Shown in pieces: positions 8,128 through 16,800 of a DNA stretch of 29,401 nt. A model generated the notes under the pieces. That model did no database searches. It was given only the letters and a program-made list of their open reading frames with translations, and was not told the DNA's origin. The stretch lies in NCBI GenBank assembly GCA_040397785.1, contig JBBAVI010000073.1:1-29401 (forward strand), given 5' to 3'. The first letter of the stretch is position 1. Each line of letters opens with the position of its first letter. The translations under genes were made by a program, and so were the position numbers. The stretch comes from M3007 sp040397785. GTDB lineage: Bacteria; Bacteroidota; Bacteroidia; Chitinophagales; Saprospiraceae.

Positions 8128-8135
8128 CAAAATTA
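8128..8135 (-). promoter_or_regulatory. Putative TAnnTTTG promoter box for yggS
   Basis: Minus-strand TAATTTTG (CAAAATTA on +) lies 15 bases before the ATG at 8112. It is the exact inverted partner of the box at 8151-8158; no clear -33 TTG is seen. Confidence 0.38.
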
Positions 8136-8150
8136 CCGCAGGGATTGTTG

Positions 8151-8158
8151 TAATTTTG
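8151..8158 (+). promoter_or_regulatory. Putative TAnnTTTG promoter box for DUF4296-mutS2
   Basis: TAATTTTG matches the consensus and lies 12 bases before the ATG at 8171. Only 15 bases separate it from the opposing yggS box, so the -33 region of each promoter would overlap the other promoter. Confidence 0.4.
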
Positions 8159-8170
8159 TATTCTTTCCCC

Positions 8171-8518
8171 ATGAAGTGTAGAAATCTCCTGTTTTTAATC
8201 TCGATTTTGTCGTTGCTGGCCGTTTCATGTGGTCCTGGGCAGCCCAAACTCGAACAAAAGAAAATGGTTTCAGTTCTTTGCGATGTGATGGTGATGGAGG
8301 CGGGTCATCAAGTGAAGTACAATTATGGCATTTTACCCGATTCGATTTGGGTTCGCGATTATAGTTTCATCTGTAAGAAGCACGGGGTGAAATACGATGA
8401 TTTTAAAGCGGAACTGTTGCGGTTAAAAGCCCATCCGGCGGATTTTGATGTTGTGATGGAACGAGTAATCACCCAACTGCAGTTGGCGGAAATGCATGCG
8501 AGAAAGGGCAATCGGTGA
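8171..8518 (+). CDS. DUF4296 lipoprotein
   Basis: A small Bacteroidota lipoprotein of unknown function (115 residues). The N-terminus MKCRNLLFLISILSLLAVSC is a lipoprotein signal peptide with Cys20 as acceptor. The mature part shows the DUF4296 pattern: KKMVSVLCDVMVMEAGH, then DSIWVRDYSFICKKHGVKYDDF and a closing helix (VVMERVITQLQLAEM). The ATG at 8171 is preferred because it begins the signal peptide directly; the frame is open to 8015 but that part is antisense to yggS. It overlaps mutS2 by four bases (GTGA), so translation of the two is probably coupled. No functional link between a lipoprotein of this family and MutS2 is known to me. Confidence 0.85.
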   Translation: MKCRNLLFLISILSLLAVSCGPGQPKLEQKKMVSVLCDVMVMEAGHQVKYNYGILPDSIWVRDYSFICKKHGVKYDDFKAELLRLKAHPADFDVVMERVITQLQLAEMHARKGNR

Positions 8519-11040
8519 AGTATCCTGAAGATTTCGAATCGGTTGTAGGATTTGATCAAATTCGTTCGGCCATTGTAGGGCGTTTTAAATATCCCTCAAC
8601 CCGTGATTTGGCATTGAAATGGGAGATGCAAACGGATTTGGAGTTGGTGATTCAGCAGTTGGATTTATTGGATCAAATTGCAAAATTAAATGTTACGTCT
8701 CCCAGTGTGTTAAGTTTGCTGGGCGGTGATATTACGGGTGATATCAAGCATCTGGGAATAGAGAATTATTATTTGGAAGAGCCCTCTTTGAGCGCGGTTC
8801 TTCAAACAATCCAAACATATCAAAAATTATCAATTGCATTGCAGGCGCGTTCTTCGGAACTGCCATTGTTATTTGCGTTATTTCCGGTTGAGGATGCATC
8901 TAAGTTGATTGTTTTGGCCATGGGTAAAGTGCTGGATGAGTTTGGTGAAATATCGGCTAGGGCTACGCCTCAATACGCGAAAATATCGCAGGAAATCAAT
9001 CGGTTAGAAGGTGAGGCGAGAAATGTGATGCGTGGGATTTTTAGGGAATGGAAATCGCAGGGATTTACGGCAGAGACAGATGTTACAGTTCGTGAGGAGC
9101 GTTTGGTGATACCGGTTTTGGCGGAGTTTAAGCGAAGGGTTCAGGGGTTTGTAAAAGACATATCGGCCACGGGGAAAATTCTATACGTGGAGCCAACACA
9201 GATGTTGGAGATGAATAACCGGTTAAAGGAGTTGTTTGCTGAAAAACGGCGGGAGCGGGAGCGGATTTTACGACAGATTACGGCCGAATTATCGCCACAT
9301 CAAATCGTACTTGGAGAGATTATGGATCGACTGATTCAAATGGATTTTGCTTTGGCGAAATGGGATTGGTGTATCTCGGAAAAGGCGGAAAGGCCTAAGG
9401 TGAGTTCTGTGCCGCAAGTGGTTTTGCGAAGGGCGTATCATCCGGTTTTACGTAGGCAATTAAAGCAATTAAAAAAGGAAGCGATACCCTTGTCGTTGGT
9501 CTTGAGTGATCAGCGCATTATGGTTGTCAGCGGTCCCAACGCAGGGGGTAAATCGGTGGTTTTAAAAACCGTTTTGCTCATGCAGTATATGGTTCAGTGC
9601 GGGTTGTTTGTGACGGCCGATCCCGAAAGTCGCTTTGGCGTCTTTGAATATTTAGGGATTGATTGTGGTGACGGTCAAGACATTGAGCAGGGTTTGAGTA
9701 CGTTTAGTGCGCATTTACATCATCTAAAAAACTTGCTTTCTCATTCGTCAGATCGGGCGTTGATTGGCATGGACGAAATTGGGGCCGGTACAGATCCTCG
9801 TTTTGGAGCGCCGATCGCTCAGGCGGTTTTGGAGCAGTTGTTGAATGCGGGGGCTTTTGTGATCGCAACAACGCACTTTTCGCAATTGCGAGAGTGGGGC
9901 ATGGGCATTTCTGAGGTAGTTCAAGCGAGTATGGCCTATGATGCTGAGGCGTTGAAGCCTTTATATCATTTGGTTGTCGGTAAGCCGGGTTCCTCGTTTG
10001 CGCTTGAGTTGATGCGAAAAACAGGGTTTGAATCGGATTGGATTGATCGAATCAAAACGTTGGCAGGCAAGCAGATGGGAAAAACGGAGGACTTGATGCT
10101 ATCGTTGGAAAAACAAAATCAGCAGTTATTGCATCAGGTTGGTTCGTACGATGATAAACTGAGGCATTTGGAAGAGCTAACAACATCGTATCAGCAGTTG
10201 AAGGATAAGTTGCAGTTGAAACGACAAGAATATTTATTGTCGGCCCGCGACGAGGCAAAGAAATTGTTGTCCGAAACGAATCAGCAAATCGAAAATACGA
10301 TTCGAGCGATACGCGAACATGGGGCGGAGAAGGAAGCCACTTTGAAGGCCAGAAAGGCGTTGAGTGACTTTAAGGGTGATATGGAATCGGGTCAAAATTT
10401 GGGTGCTTCGGTGAAGGGTAAAGGCGCTGGGATGCGCGGTGGGGTTGAGGTGAAGTCAAAAGTTAATGGGTCAACGGTTCAGGCTGGCAAAGGCGGTTTG
10501 GGAACTTTAAATGCGGCTTCGGCGGCGGGGAATCCTAAGGGTTTACAGGCTTCTAATAACGATGTGCCGGTTACGAATGTAAAACAATTGGTGCCTGGGG
10601 CTTTGGTGAAAAGTACGGCAACGGAGGCGCAAGGTGAGGTATTGGAAGTTAAGAAGGACAAGGCTTGGGTGGCATTTGGTATAATCAAAATGTGGGTACC
10701 GATTGGTGAATTGTTGCTGACAAAAAAGCCGATGGGTGGCAAGTCTGAAAAGACGGGTAAAACGGGTGGTTATCAGTGGGTAGAACGGCAATCATTATAC
10801 AACACGAAGATTGATGTGCGTGGAAAGCGAATGGAGGAGGCTACACAGGAGGTCTTGATTTGGTTGGAGGAAGGCTATTCTTTGGGGCATGAACAATTGA
10901 AAATTGTTCATGGCAGAGGCGATGGTATTTTGCGCAAAGGGTTGAAAACGCTGCTGAAGACGGTGAATTTTGTGCGGAGCTATCATCATGAAACGGAGGC
11001 CGAAGGGGGCGACGGGGCTTTGATAGTGCAATTATTGTAA
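8515..11040 (+). CDS. mutS2: MutS2 family ATPase/nuclease
   Basis: A MutS homologue lacking the mismatch-recognition domain; family members resolve recombination intermediates or rescue collided ribosomes (both roles reported, in different bacteria). The GTG start at 8515 overlaps the previous stop. The 841 residues run: MutS core/clamp helices 1-330, the ABC ATPase with Walker A GPNAGGKS at 340-347, Walker B MDEIGAGTDP with Asp420-Glu421, and TTHFSQL after it; a coiled coil about 520-620; a low-complexity Gly/Ser/Lys insert about 623-688; a KOW-like VPGALVKS region; and a C-terminal Smr domain (about 765-841) with IDVRGKRMEEA and HGRGDGILRKGL. The Smr motif is IDVRG rather than LDLRG, a mild change. 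It is slightly longer than usual because of the insert. Confidence 0.95.
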   Translation: MKYPEDFESVVGFDQIRSAIVGRFKYPSTRDLALKWEMQTDLELVIQQLDLLDQIAKLNVTSPSVLSLLGGDITGDIKHLGIENYYLEEPSLSAVLQTIQTYQKLSIALQARSSELPLLFALFPVEDASKLIVLAMGKVLDEFGEISARATPQYAKISQEINRLEGEARNVMRGIFREWKSQGFTAETDVTVREERLVIPVLAEFKRRVQGFVKDISATGKILYVEPTQMLEMNNRLKELFAEKRRERERILRQITAELSPHQIVLGEIMDRLIQMDFALAKWDWCISEKAERPKVSSVPQVVLRRAYHPVLRRQLKQLKKEAIPLSLVLSDQRIMVVSGPNAGGKSVVLKTVLLMQYMVQCGLFVTADPESRFGVFEYLGIDCGDGQDIEQGLSTFSAHLHHLKNLLSHSSDRALIGMDEIGAGTDPRFGAPIAQAVLEQLLNAGAFVIATTHFSQLREWGMGISEVVQASMAYDAEALKPLYHLVVGKPGSSFALELMRKTGFESDWIDRIKTLAGKQMGKTEDLMLSLEKQNQQLLHQVGSYDDKLRHLEELTTSYQQLKDKLQLKRQEYLLSARDEAKKLLSETNQQIENTIRAIREHGAEKEATLKARKALSDFKGDMESGQNLGASVKGKGAGMRGGVEVKSKVNGSTVQAGKGGLGTLNAASAAGNPKGLQASNNDVPVTNVKQLVPGALVKSTATEAQGEVLEVKKDKAWVAFGIIKMWVPIGELLLTKKPMGGKSEKTGKTGGYQWVERQSLYNTKIDVRGKRMEEATQEVLIWLEEGYSLGHEQLKIVHGRGDGILRKGLKTLLKTVNFVRSYHHETEAEGGDGALIVQLL

Positions 11041-11099
11041 AACATTTTTTCTCTATTGGATTTATTGCCAAGGGTTGAGCGACTTTGGAGGATAGCGAG

Positions 11100-11107
11100 T
11101 ATTTTTG
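11100..11107 (+). promoter_or_regulatory. Putative promoter for folD-queE
   Basis: TATTTTTG matches TAnnTTTG, with TTG at 11075-11077 placed 22 bases upstream. It ends only 7 bases before the folD ATG, so the transcript should have almost no leader. Confidence 0.5.
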
Positions 11108-11114
11108 TAAAAAT

Positions 11115-11999
11115 ATGGCCATTATTCTCGATGGTAGCATTGCTGCCGCCTCAATTAGAACAGAAATCGCCGAAGCGGTGAAGTCAAGTGTTGCTAAAGG
11201 CAATCGTCCTCCCGGTTTGGTTGCGATTTTGGTGGGTGAAGACGGGGCAAGTCAAACCTATGTGGGTGCTAAGAAAACGGCCTGCGATGAGGTTGGATTT
11301 GCGGGTGATGTACGTCGTTTCGCCGCCGATATTTCAGAAGCCGATTTGTTGGCAGAAATCGAAAAGATCAATTGCGATGAGACCATAGACGGATTAATCG
11401 TTCAATTGCCATTGCCAAAGCACATTTCAGAACAAAAAGTAACCCAAGCCATTTTGCCGGGCAAAGATGTTGATGGGTTTCATGATATTAATATGGGTAA
11501 GTTGGCCAAGGGCGATGAGACTGGGGTAAAACCCGCTACGCCTTATGGAATTACCTTGTTGATGAAGCATTACGGTATCGAAGCATCGGGTAAACATGTG
11601 GTTGTGGTTGGAAGAAGTAATATCGTTGGACGTCCGATGAGCATGTTGTTGTCGGCGGCGGCTACTTATGGAAATGCTACATTAACGCTTTGTCATAGTC
11701 GTACCAAGAATTTAGCATCGTTCACCCGCATGGCAGATATTTTGGTTGTTGCTTTGGGCAAGCCTGGATTCGTTACTACGGATATGGTGAAGGATGGTGC
11801 AGTGATTATTGATGTGGGTACAACTCGCGTTGACGATCCAAGTCGTAAAAGTGGTTGGAGATTGCGTGGAGATGTGGATTATGATGCAGTATTAGATAAG
11901 GTGAGCGCCATTACCCCAGTGCCAAAAGGTGTGGGTCCAATGACGATTACGGGTCTGATGATGAATACGTTAGAAGTGTACAAAGCCAAGTTTACATGA
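11115..11999 (+). CDS. folD: Bifunctional methylenetetrahydrofolate dehydrogenase/cyclohydrolase FolD
   Basis: Interconverts 5,10-methylene-, 5,10-methenyl- and 10-formyl-tetrahydrofolate, using NADP, in the cytoplasm. The ATG at 11115 gives 294 residues, the normal length; the frame extends to 11085 but the extra ten residues precede the conserved start. Seen: TYVGAKKTACDEVGF with Tyr49 and catalytic Lys53, VQLPLPKH near 96-103, GKDVDGFH near 116-123, TPYGI, and the dinucleotide-binding VVVVGRSNIVGRP (162-173), followed by VIDVGTTRV and PVPKGVGPMT. All key residues are present. The stop overlaps the queE start (ATGA), so the two are co-translated. It may feed one-carbon units from FtcD encoded 9 kb away; both act on the same folate pool. 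Confidence 0.97.
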   Translation: MAIILDGSIAAASIRTEIAEAVKSSVAKGNRPPGLVAILVGEDGASQTYVGAKKTACDEVGFAGDVRRFAADISEADLLAEIEKINCDETIDGLIVQLPLPKHISEQKVTQAILPGKDVDGFHDINMGKLAKGDETGVKPATPYGITLLMKHYGIEASGKHVVVVGRSNIVGRPMSMLLSAAATYGNATLTLCHSRTKNLASFTRMADILVVALGKPGFVTTDMVKDGAVIIDVGTTRVDDPSRKSGWRLRGDVDYDAVLDKVSAITPVPKGVGPMTITGLMMNTLEVYKAKFT

Positions 12000-12595
12000 T
12001 GCAATTTCCTGTGATGGAACATTTTTACACCATCCAGGGCGAAGGTGTTCATGCGGGCAAGCCGGCGTACTTTGTGCGTTTGGCAGGTTGCGATGTCGGT
12101 TGTGTTTGGTGTGATGTAAAAGAAAGCTGGCCAACAGAAGGTTTTCCGATGCATACGGTTTCTGAGATTTGCGATTGGGTAAAAGCCACGGCGGCACAAA
12201 TTGTTGTGATTACGGGAGGTGAACCCGCGATGTATGACTGTAATTCCTTGGTTGATGCTCTGCATTTAGAGGGGTATCGCGTGCATGTTGAAACTTCAGC
12301 GGCCTATCCATTGCAGGGGAATTATGATTGGGTGTGTATTTCGCCAAAGAAATTCAAGCAACCTTCGGCGGATGAAATGGGTAAGGCACATGAGTTAAAG
12401 GTTATCGTGTTTAATGATTCCGATTTTGAATGGGCTGAAAAATGGGCCGCGACTTGTTCTGATGATTGTGCTTTGTTGCTCCAACCAGAATGGGAAAAAC
12501 GGGACAAGATGATGCCCAAAATTATTGATTACGTGAAGGAGAATCCTCGTTGGAGAATTTGTATTCAGACCCACAAGATCATTAATGTGCCTTAA
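11996..12595 (+). CDS. queE: 7-carboxy-7-deazaguanine synthase QueE
   Basis: A radical-SAM enzyme that contracts 6-carboxy-tetrahydropterin to 7-carboxy-7-deazaguanine in queuosine (tRNA) biosynthesis. It has 199 residues from the first ATG; a second ATG follows directly and could be the start. Seen: EHFYTIQGEGVHAGKPAYFVRLAGC, the cluster motif C32xxxC36xxC39 (GCDVGCVWCD), and GGEPAMY at 74-80. The CxxxCxxC form, rather than the long-insert variant, and the QGEG substrate loop support QueE. The gene overlaps folD by four bases. No other queuosine gene (queC, queD, queF, tgt) lies in the window. Confidence 0.93.
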   Translation: MMQFPVMEHFYTIQGEGVHAGKPAYFVRLAGCDVGCVWCDVKESWPTEGFPMHTVSEICDWVKATAAQIVVITGGEPAMYDCNSLVDALHLEGYRVHVETSAAYPLQGNYDWVCISPKKFKQPSADEMGKAHELKVIVFNDSDFEWAEKWAATCSDDCALLLQPEWEKRDKMMPKIIDYVKENPRWRICIQTHKIINVP

Positions 12596-12672
12596 TTTTA
12601 CTCGAAAGGACACTCGATTTTTGGGTGTGTAACTTGCTTTTGTTGGTTTTGGTACGTGGATTGCGTGGTACC

Positions 12673-12680
12673 TATTTTTG
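12673..12680 (+). promoter_or_regulatory. Putative promoter for the serine hydrolase
   Basis: TATTTTTG matches TAnnTTTG with TTTG at 12648-12651, 21 bases upstream: the best-formed promoter in the window. It ends 5 bases before the ATG at 12686, predicting a leaderless or nearly leaderless message. Confidence 0.52.
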
Positions 12681-12685
12681 TAAAT

Positions 12686-13798
12686 ATGCGATATTTCGTG
12701 AAAGGACTGGTTTTGCTGCTTACGCTGTTGGCAATGACGTCCTTCCGAAGCATGCCCGAACCTCCCAAAAAACCCAAAATCAACCCCTACGATTTGTCGG
12801 GATATTCCCGTTTTAGTGATACTACAGCGTTTCAGATCGACAGTTTTTTTCGCAGGATGTATCGCTATGGGATATTTAACGGGACGTATTTGTTTCATAA
12901 GAACGACAGTCTGTGTTTTGGCGCGATGGGTTATGCCACATTTTCTCAGTTGGATTCATTGAAGCCGGCAGATTTGTTTCAGTTGGCCAGTGTTTCTAAA
13001 ACCTTTACTGGCACGGCGATGATGATGTTGGTCCAAGATGGGTATTTGAAATTATCGGACAGTGTCCATTGGTATCTTCCGGAATTAACGCGCAGGAATT
13101 TGAGTTTGCAGAATCTTATCAGTCATAGTAGCGGACTACCAGATTATTTTTACTTCAATATGAAAGCATGGGAGGATCCCAAAGCCCATTTGACGAATGA
13201 GGATGTGGTGCAATTGTTGAATGCGCAGCCTATCAATCATTTTGCGAAGCCGGGGAGATACGATTATTGCAATAGCAACTATGCTTTGTTGGCGCTGATT
13301 GTGGAACGTCAAACGGGTGTTGAGTTTCGTCAGTTTGTGAAGGATCGAATCATGAATCCTAGTGGGATGAAATATTCCCATTTGTGCAATTTTGATAGTT
13401 TGGGATTGGTGAATTATACGGTGCAGGGGTATGATAAAAAGCATGTGTTTGCCGACAATATTTACAACGGTGCGATGGGTGATAAAGGGGTCTATTCCAA
13501 TGTTTTTGAGATGTTGTCATTGGACCAAATGTTAAGGACAGATTATTTGTTGCATTCGGATATCAAAAATCAGATGGTAATGCCGCAAACCGCGGTAAGT
13601 GCCGATGCGTTTTATGCCAATGGTTGGCGGGTGAAATGGATTAACGGACAAAAATGGAGCTTTCACAACGGTTGGTGGAAGGGTTTTAGGACGTATTATT
13701 GGCGATGTTTGGATCAGGACAAGTGCTTTGTTGTTTTGACCAATAACGTACAAGGTCCATTTTTAAAAACCATCGATATGGTAGGTCTGCTGAAGTAA
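12686..13798 (+). CDS. Serine hydrolase, class C beta-lactamase/DD-peptidase-like
   Basis: An exported serine hydrolase (370 residues) of the beta-lactamase-related family PF00144. Members include D-alanyl-D-alanine carboxypeptidases, esterases and beta-lactamases; the substrate here is unknown. The start MRYFVKGLVLLLTLLAMTS is a signal peptide, which decides the ATG at 12686 over a TTG-type start at 12656. Catalytic motifs are complete: SxxK as S102-V-S-K105, YxN as Y194-C-N196, and the third motif as H327-N-G329 in place of KTG, which is common in this family. Supporting stretches are FQLASVSKTFTG and LISHSSGLPDYF. It stands alone in its own transcription unit between queE and the large T9SS protein gene. 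Confidence 0.9.
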   Translation: MRYFVKGLVLLLTLLAMTSFRSMPEPPKKPKINPYDLSGYSRFSDTTAFQIDSFFRRMYRYGIFNGTYLFHKNDSLCFGAMGYATFSQLDSLKPADLFQLASVSKTFTGTAMMMLVQDGYLKLSDSVHWYLPELTRRNLSLQNLISHSSGLPDYFYFNMKAWEDPKAHLTNEDVVQLLNAQPINHFAKPGRYDYCNSNYALLALIVERQTGVEFRQFVKDRIMNPSGMKYSHLCNFDSLGLVNYTVQGYDKKHVFADNIYNGAMGDKGVYSNVFEMLSLDQMLRTDYLLHSDIKNQMVMPQTAVSADAFYANGWRVKWINGQKWSFHNGWWKGFRTYYWRCLDQDKCFVVLTNNVQGPFLKTIDMVGLLK

Positions 13799-13834
13799 CT
13801 GATTCTCTTTGGTTGAATTCACCTTGGAAATTCC

Positions 13835-13842
13835 TAATTTTA
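13835..13842 (+). promoter_or_regulatory. Putative promoter for the 1,830-residue T9SS protein
   Basis: TAATTTTA differs from TAnnTTTG only at the last base; a TTG at 13813-13815 is 19 bases upstream, the ideal -33 spacing. It ends 12 bases before the ATG at 13855. Confidence 0.38.
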
Positions 13843-13854
13843 CGAAATTAATTG

Positions 13855-16800
13855 ATGGAAACGGGTATGAATTCACGGAGACTAGGTCGTTTGTTGCGTT
13901 TCATTTTTGCAGAGTTGGGGTTAATGGTCTTTTCGTTAATGCCATTATTATCTCAAACCCCTTCAACGGGTAGTTCAACTTCCGGGTTGGTAAAGTCAAA
14001 GAAGCCAATGGAGATGCCACTGGTTGATACAACCATCAAATGGGTGCAATTGATGTTGTCGCCGCGACCTAATTATTATGAAGTGAAACGCGCTTTTGAT
14101 CAACATTTTGGAGGTGTGGTTCCATTCAAAGGGCAGGGATATAAAGTTTTTAAGCGCTGGGAGTATAGGGTAATCAATCATTTGGATAGTGCGGGATATG
14201 TGAATTGGAATTTTGGTGTGATGGATGAGTTGTCGAGTAACATTGTGAGTGGTAGTTCATCGGCTGGTTCGGGTTCTGGAAGTGGCACAGGTTCCGGCAG
14301 CGGAAGCAGTTCTGGAAGTGGCGGGCCCGCCGGGGGTAAGTCGGTCAATGGTCTGAATGGCGGAAAACCGATGGCGCCCGCCACTTGGTGCCCCACCGCC
14401 GGTCGGTGGTCGGCGGTGGGGCCCGTAAAACAACCATACAACCAAACATCGCAACCTACGGGTATTGGAAGAATCAACGGGATTGCCTTTCATCCCACCG
14501 ACACCAATACGGTTTTTGCCCTTGCTCCACAAGGTGGTGTATGGAAAACGACAGATTATGGTGCCAATTGGAACCTGTTGTGGGGCGCCGGGAATGGGGC
14601 TAAATCATCGGCGACAACGCCTTCAAATCCATTTCTTACCCTCGGAGTGAGTTCAATGGTAGTGTCGTACAGAAATCCTGATACGATGTATATCGGTACC
14701 GGTGATCGAGATGCTGGAGATGCCCCAGGCTATGGGGTATTGATGTCGTCCGATGGAGGAAAAACTTTTGTATCACGCAATTCGGGCTTTGGAAATTATC
14801 CAGTAAATCGTTTGGTGATGCATCCAAAAAATTCGGCAGTGCTATTGGCTGCCAATAACTTAGGGATTTCTAAGTCCACCAATTCTGGCAAAGATTGGAC
14901 CCCCGCGAATCCCTTCTATAATATTTCCGCCAATTTTACAGATTTGGTTTATCATCCTTATAATCCAAACATTGTATACGCCAGCGGGAATGGCACGTTT
15001 TATCGAAGTACAGACGGAGGTGATAATTTTTCACAAATTGCCAATGGCTTACCAACTTCGGGAATGCAGAGAGGTCAAATTGCAGTGTCAAAAGCAGATC
15101 GCAGTAGGGTTTACTTCCTTGTCGCCGCAGGGTCGAGATTTCAAGGATTATATCTTTCCATAGACAGTGGAATTAATTTTGTCAAACAAAATACATCACC
15201 CGCCAATATTTTGGGCTACAGTGAATTAGGGAATGATGGTTCCGGTCAAGCCTGGTACGATTTAGACATTTCAGCAGATCCATTCAATGCCAAAACGGTA
15301 TACGTGCATGGAATCAATATTTGGAAATCGACAGATGCGGGGGTCACTTTTAAAATCTGTGGACATTGGGTAGGAGCGGGTGGGGCCGATGATATTCACG
15401 CCGATCAGCATATTGGAGAATTTAACAATACTGGAAAAACCCTGTTTGCGGGAAATGATGGCGGGGTTTACTATTCAAAAAATGGGGGAGCGACTTGGGT
15501 GAACATCACCAATGGTATTCAGAATTCTCAGATTTATCGATTGTCTGTGGCACAGTCTACGGATGATTTGGGTGCACATGGTTACCAGGATAATGGTTCA
15601 ATGCAACATGACAATGGTGAGGTTTTTACTTATTACGGCGGGGATGGGATGGATTGTGCAGTGGATCCTAAAGATGAGCGATATGTTTATGGGTCCTATG
15701 TTTTTGGCGATATTTATCGGGCAATCGAAAGGAATGAAATTGTGACAATAGCCGCAAATGGTGTGAATGGCATCAATGAAGGTGGGGGTTGGTTGACACC
15801 CTTCGTTTTACAAGAAGGGAATCCGAATCGGATGTTTGCCGGGTATAATAATGTTTGGCGATGCGATAGTGTGAAATCCAAAACCAAAATTGTTTGGACC
15901 AAGTTGACCTCTGGATGGACGGGTAATGTTAGGGAGATAAAAAGTAGTGTTTCTAACAAACGACATTTGTACGTGATTCGTGGCGATGGTAGAGTTTTTC
16001 TTTGCAGAAATGCGGAGGCTTCAAATCCTACATTTGTTAATATTACACCTACCAATTTTACCTTGCGCACATTGGAAGTTGATCCAAAAGACACAAATAA
16101 AATTTATGGTGCAAGTACAACGGCAATTTACCAAAGTACAAATAATGGATTGAGTTGGTCTACCGCGCCGTTGACATCAATAAACGTAAAGGCCGGTATT
16201 AATTATGGTGTTATCAATGTGGTGAAAGCGGATTCTAGTGCTACTCCCACCGGATTGTATATAGCTACGGACAGAGCAATGTATTATCACAATCCATCTA
16301 CGGCATTAACGGAGGAGTTTTCTAATGAGTTGCCGCTTTGGATGGATATTACCGATATCGATATTTATCATTCTCCCAAAGGAAGGGATTACAGTTTTAT
16401 TTACATTAGTACCTATGGCAGAGGTGTTTGGAAAAGTCCTTTGTTTGATGATGGTTCGGGTCTTTATAAGGCAAAAATGTTTGCTTATGATTCCATTTTG
16501 TCGGTGGGTGGAGCGCTGAAATTGCAGGAAAGAATTATTGCATCGGTGAATAATACTACACCCATTGAATGGTCGTTGACGCCCACAACGGGTTATAGTT
16601 GGACAAAGGGGAATGCCTATTCTGCCAATCCGGAATTGAAATTCACGAGTTCTGGGATTTATAATGTTTCGCTTACGGCAAGAAGTTGTTTGGCATCCAA
16701 TACCGAAACCAAAAAAGTATGGCTCCGTGTTTTTCCGAGCCCGGCATCGCCCAGTTGCTTGAGTAAAACCAATTATCAGACATCAAATTATGGCATTGGT

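Noticed and set aside
8113..8247. N-terminal extension of yggS to 8247
   Set aside because: The extension is antisense to the DUF4296 signal peptide and is absent from the normal YggS length.
14390..14422. Intrinsic terminator
   Set aside because: The stem is strong but lies inside an open reading frame with propeller codons continuing after it, and no U-tract follows.
14178..14532. Minus-strand frames rich in Pro/Leu/Glu opposite the Ser/Gly linker
   Set aside because: They are the reverse reading of the GC-rich Ser/Gly repeat; low complexity explains the open frames.
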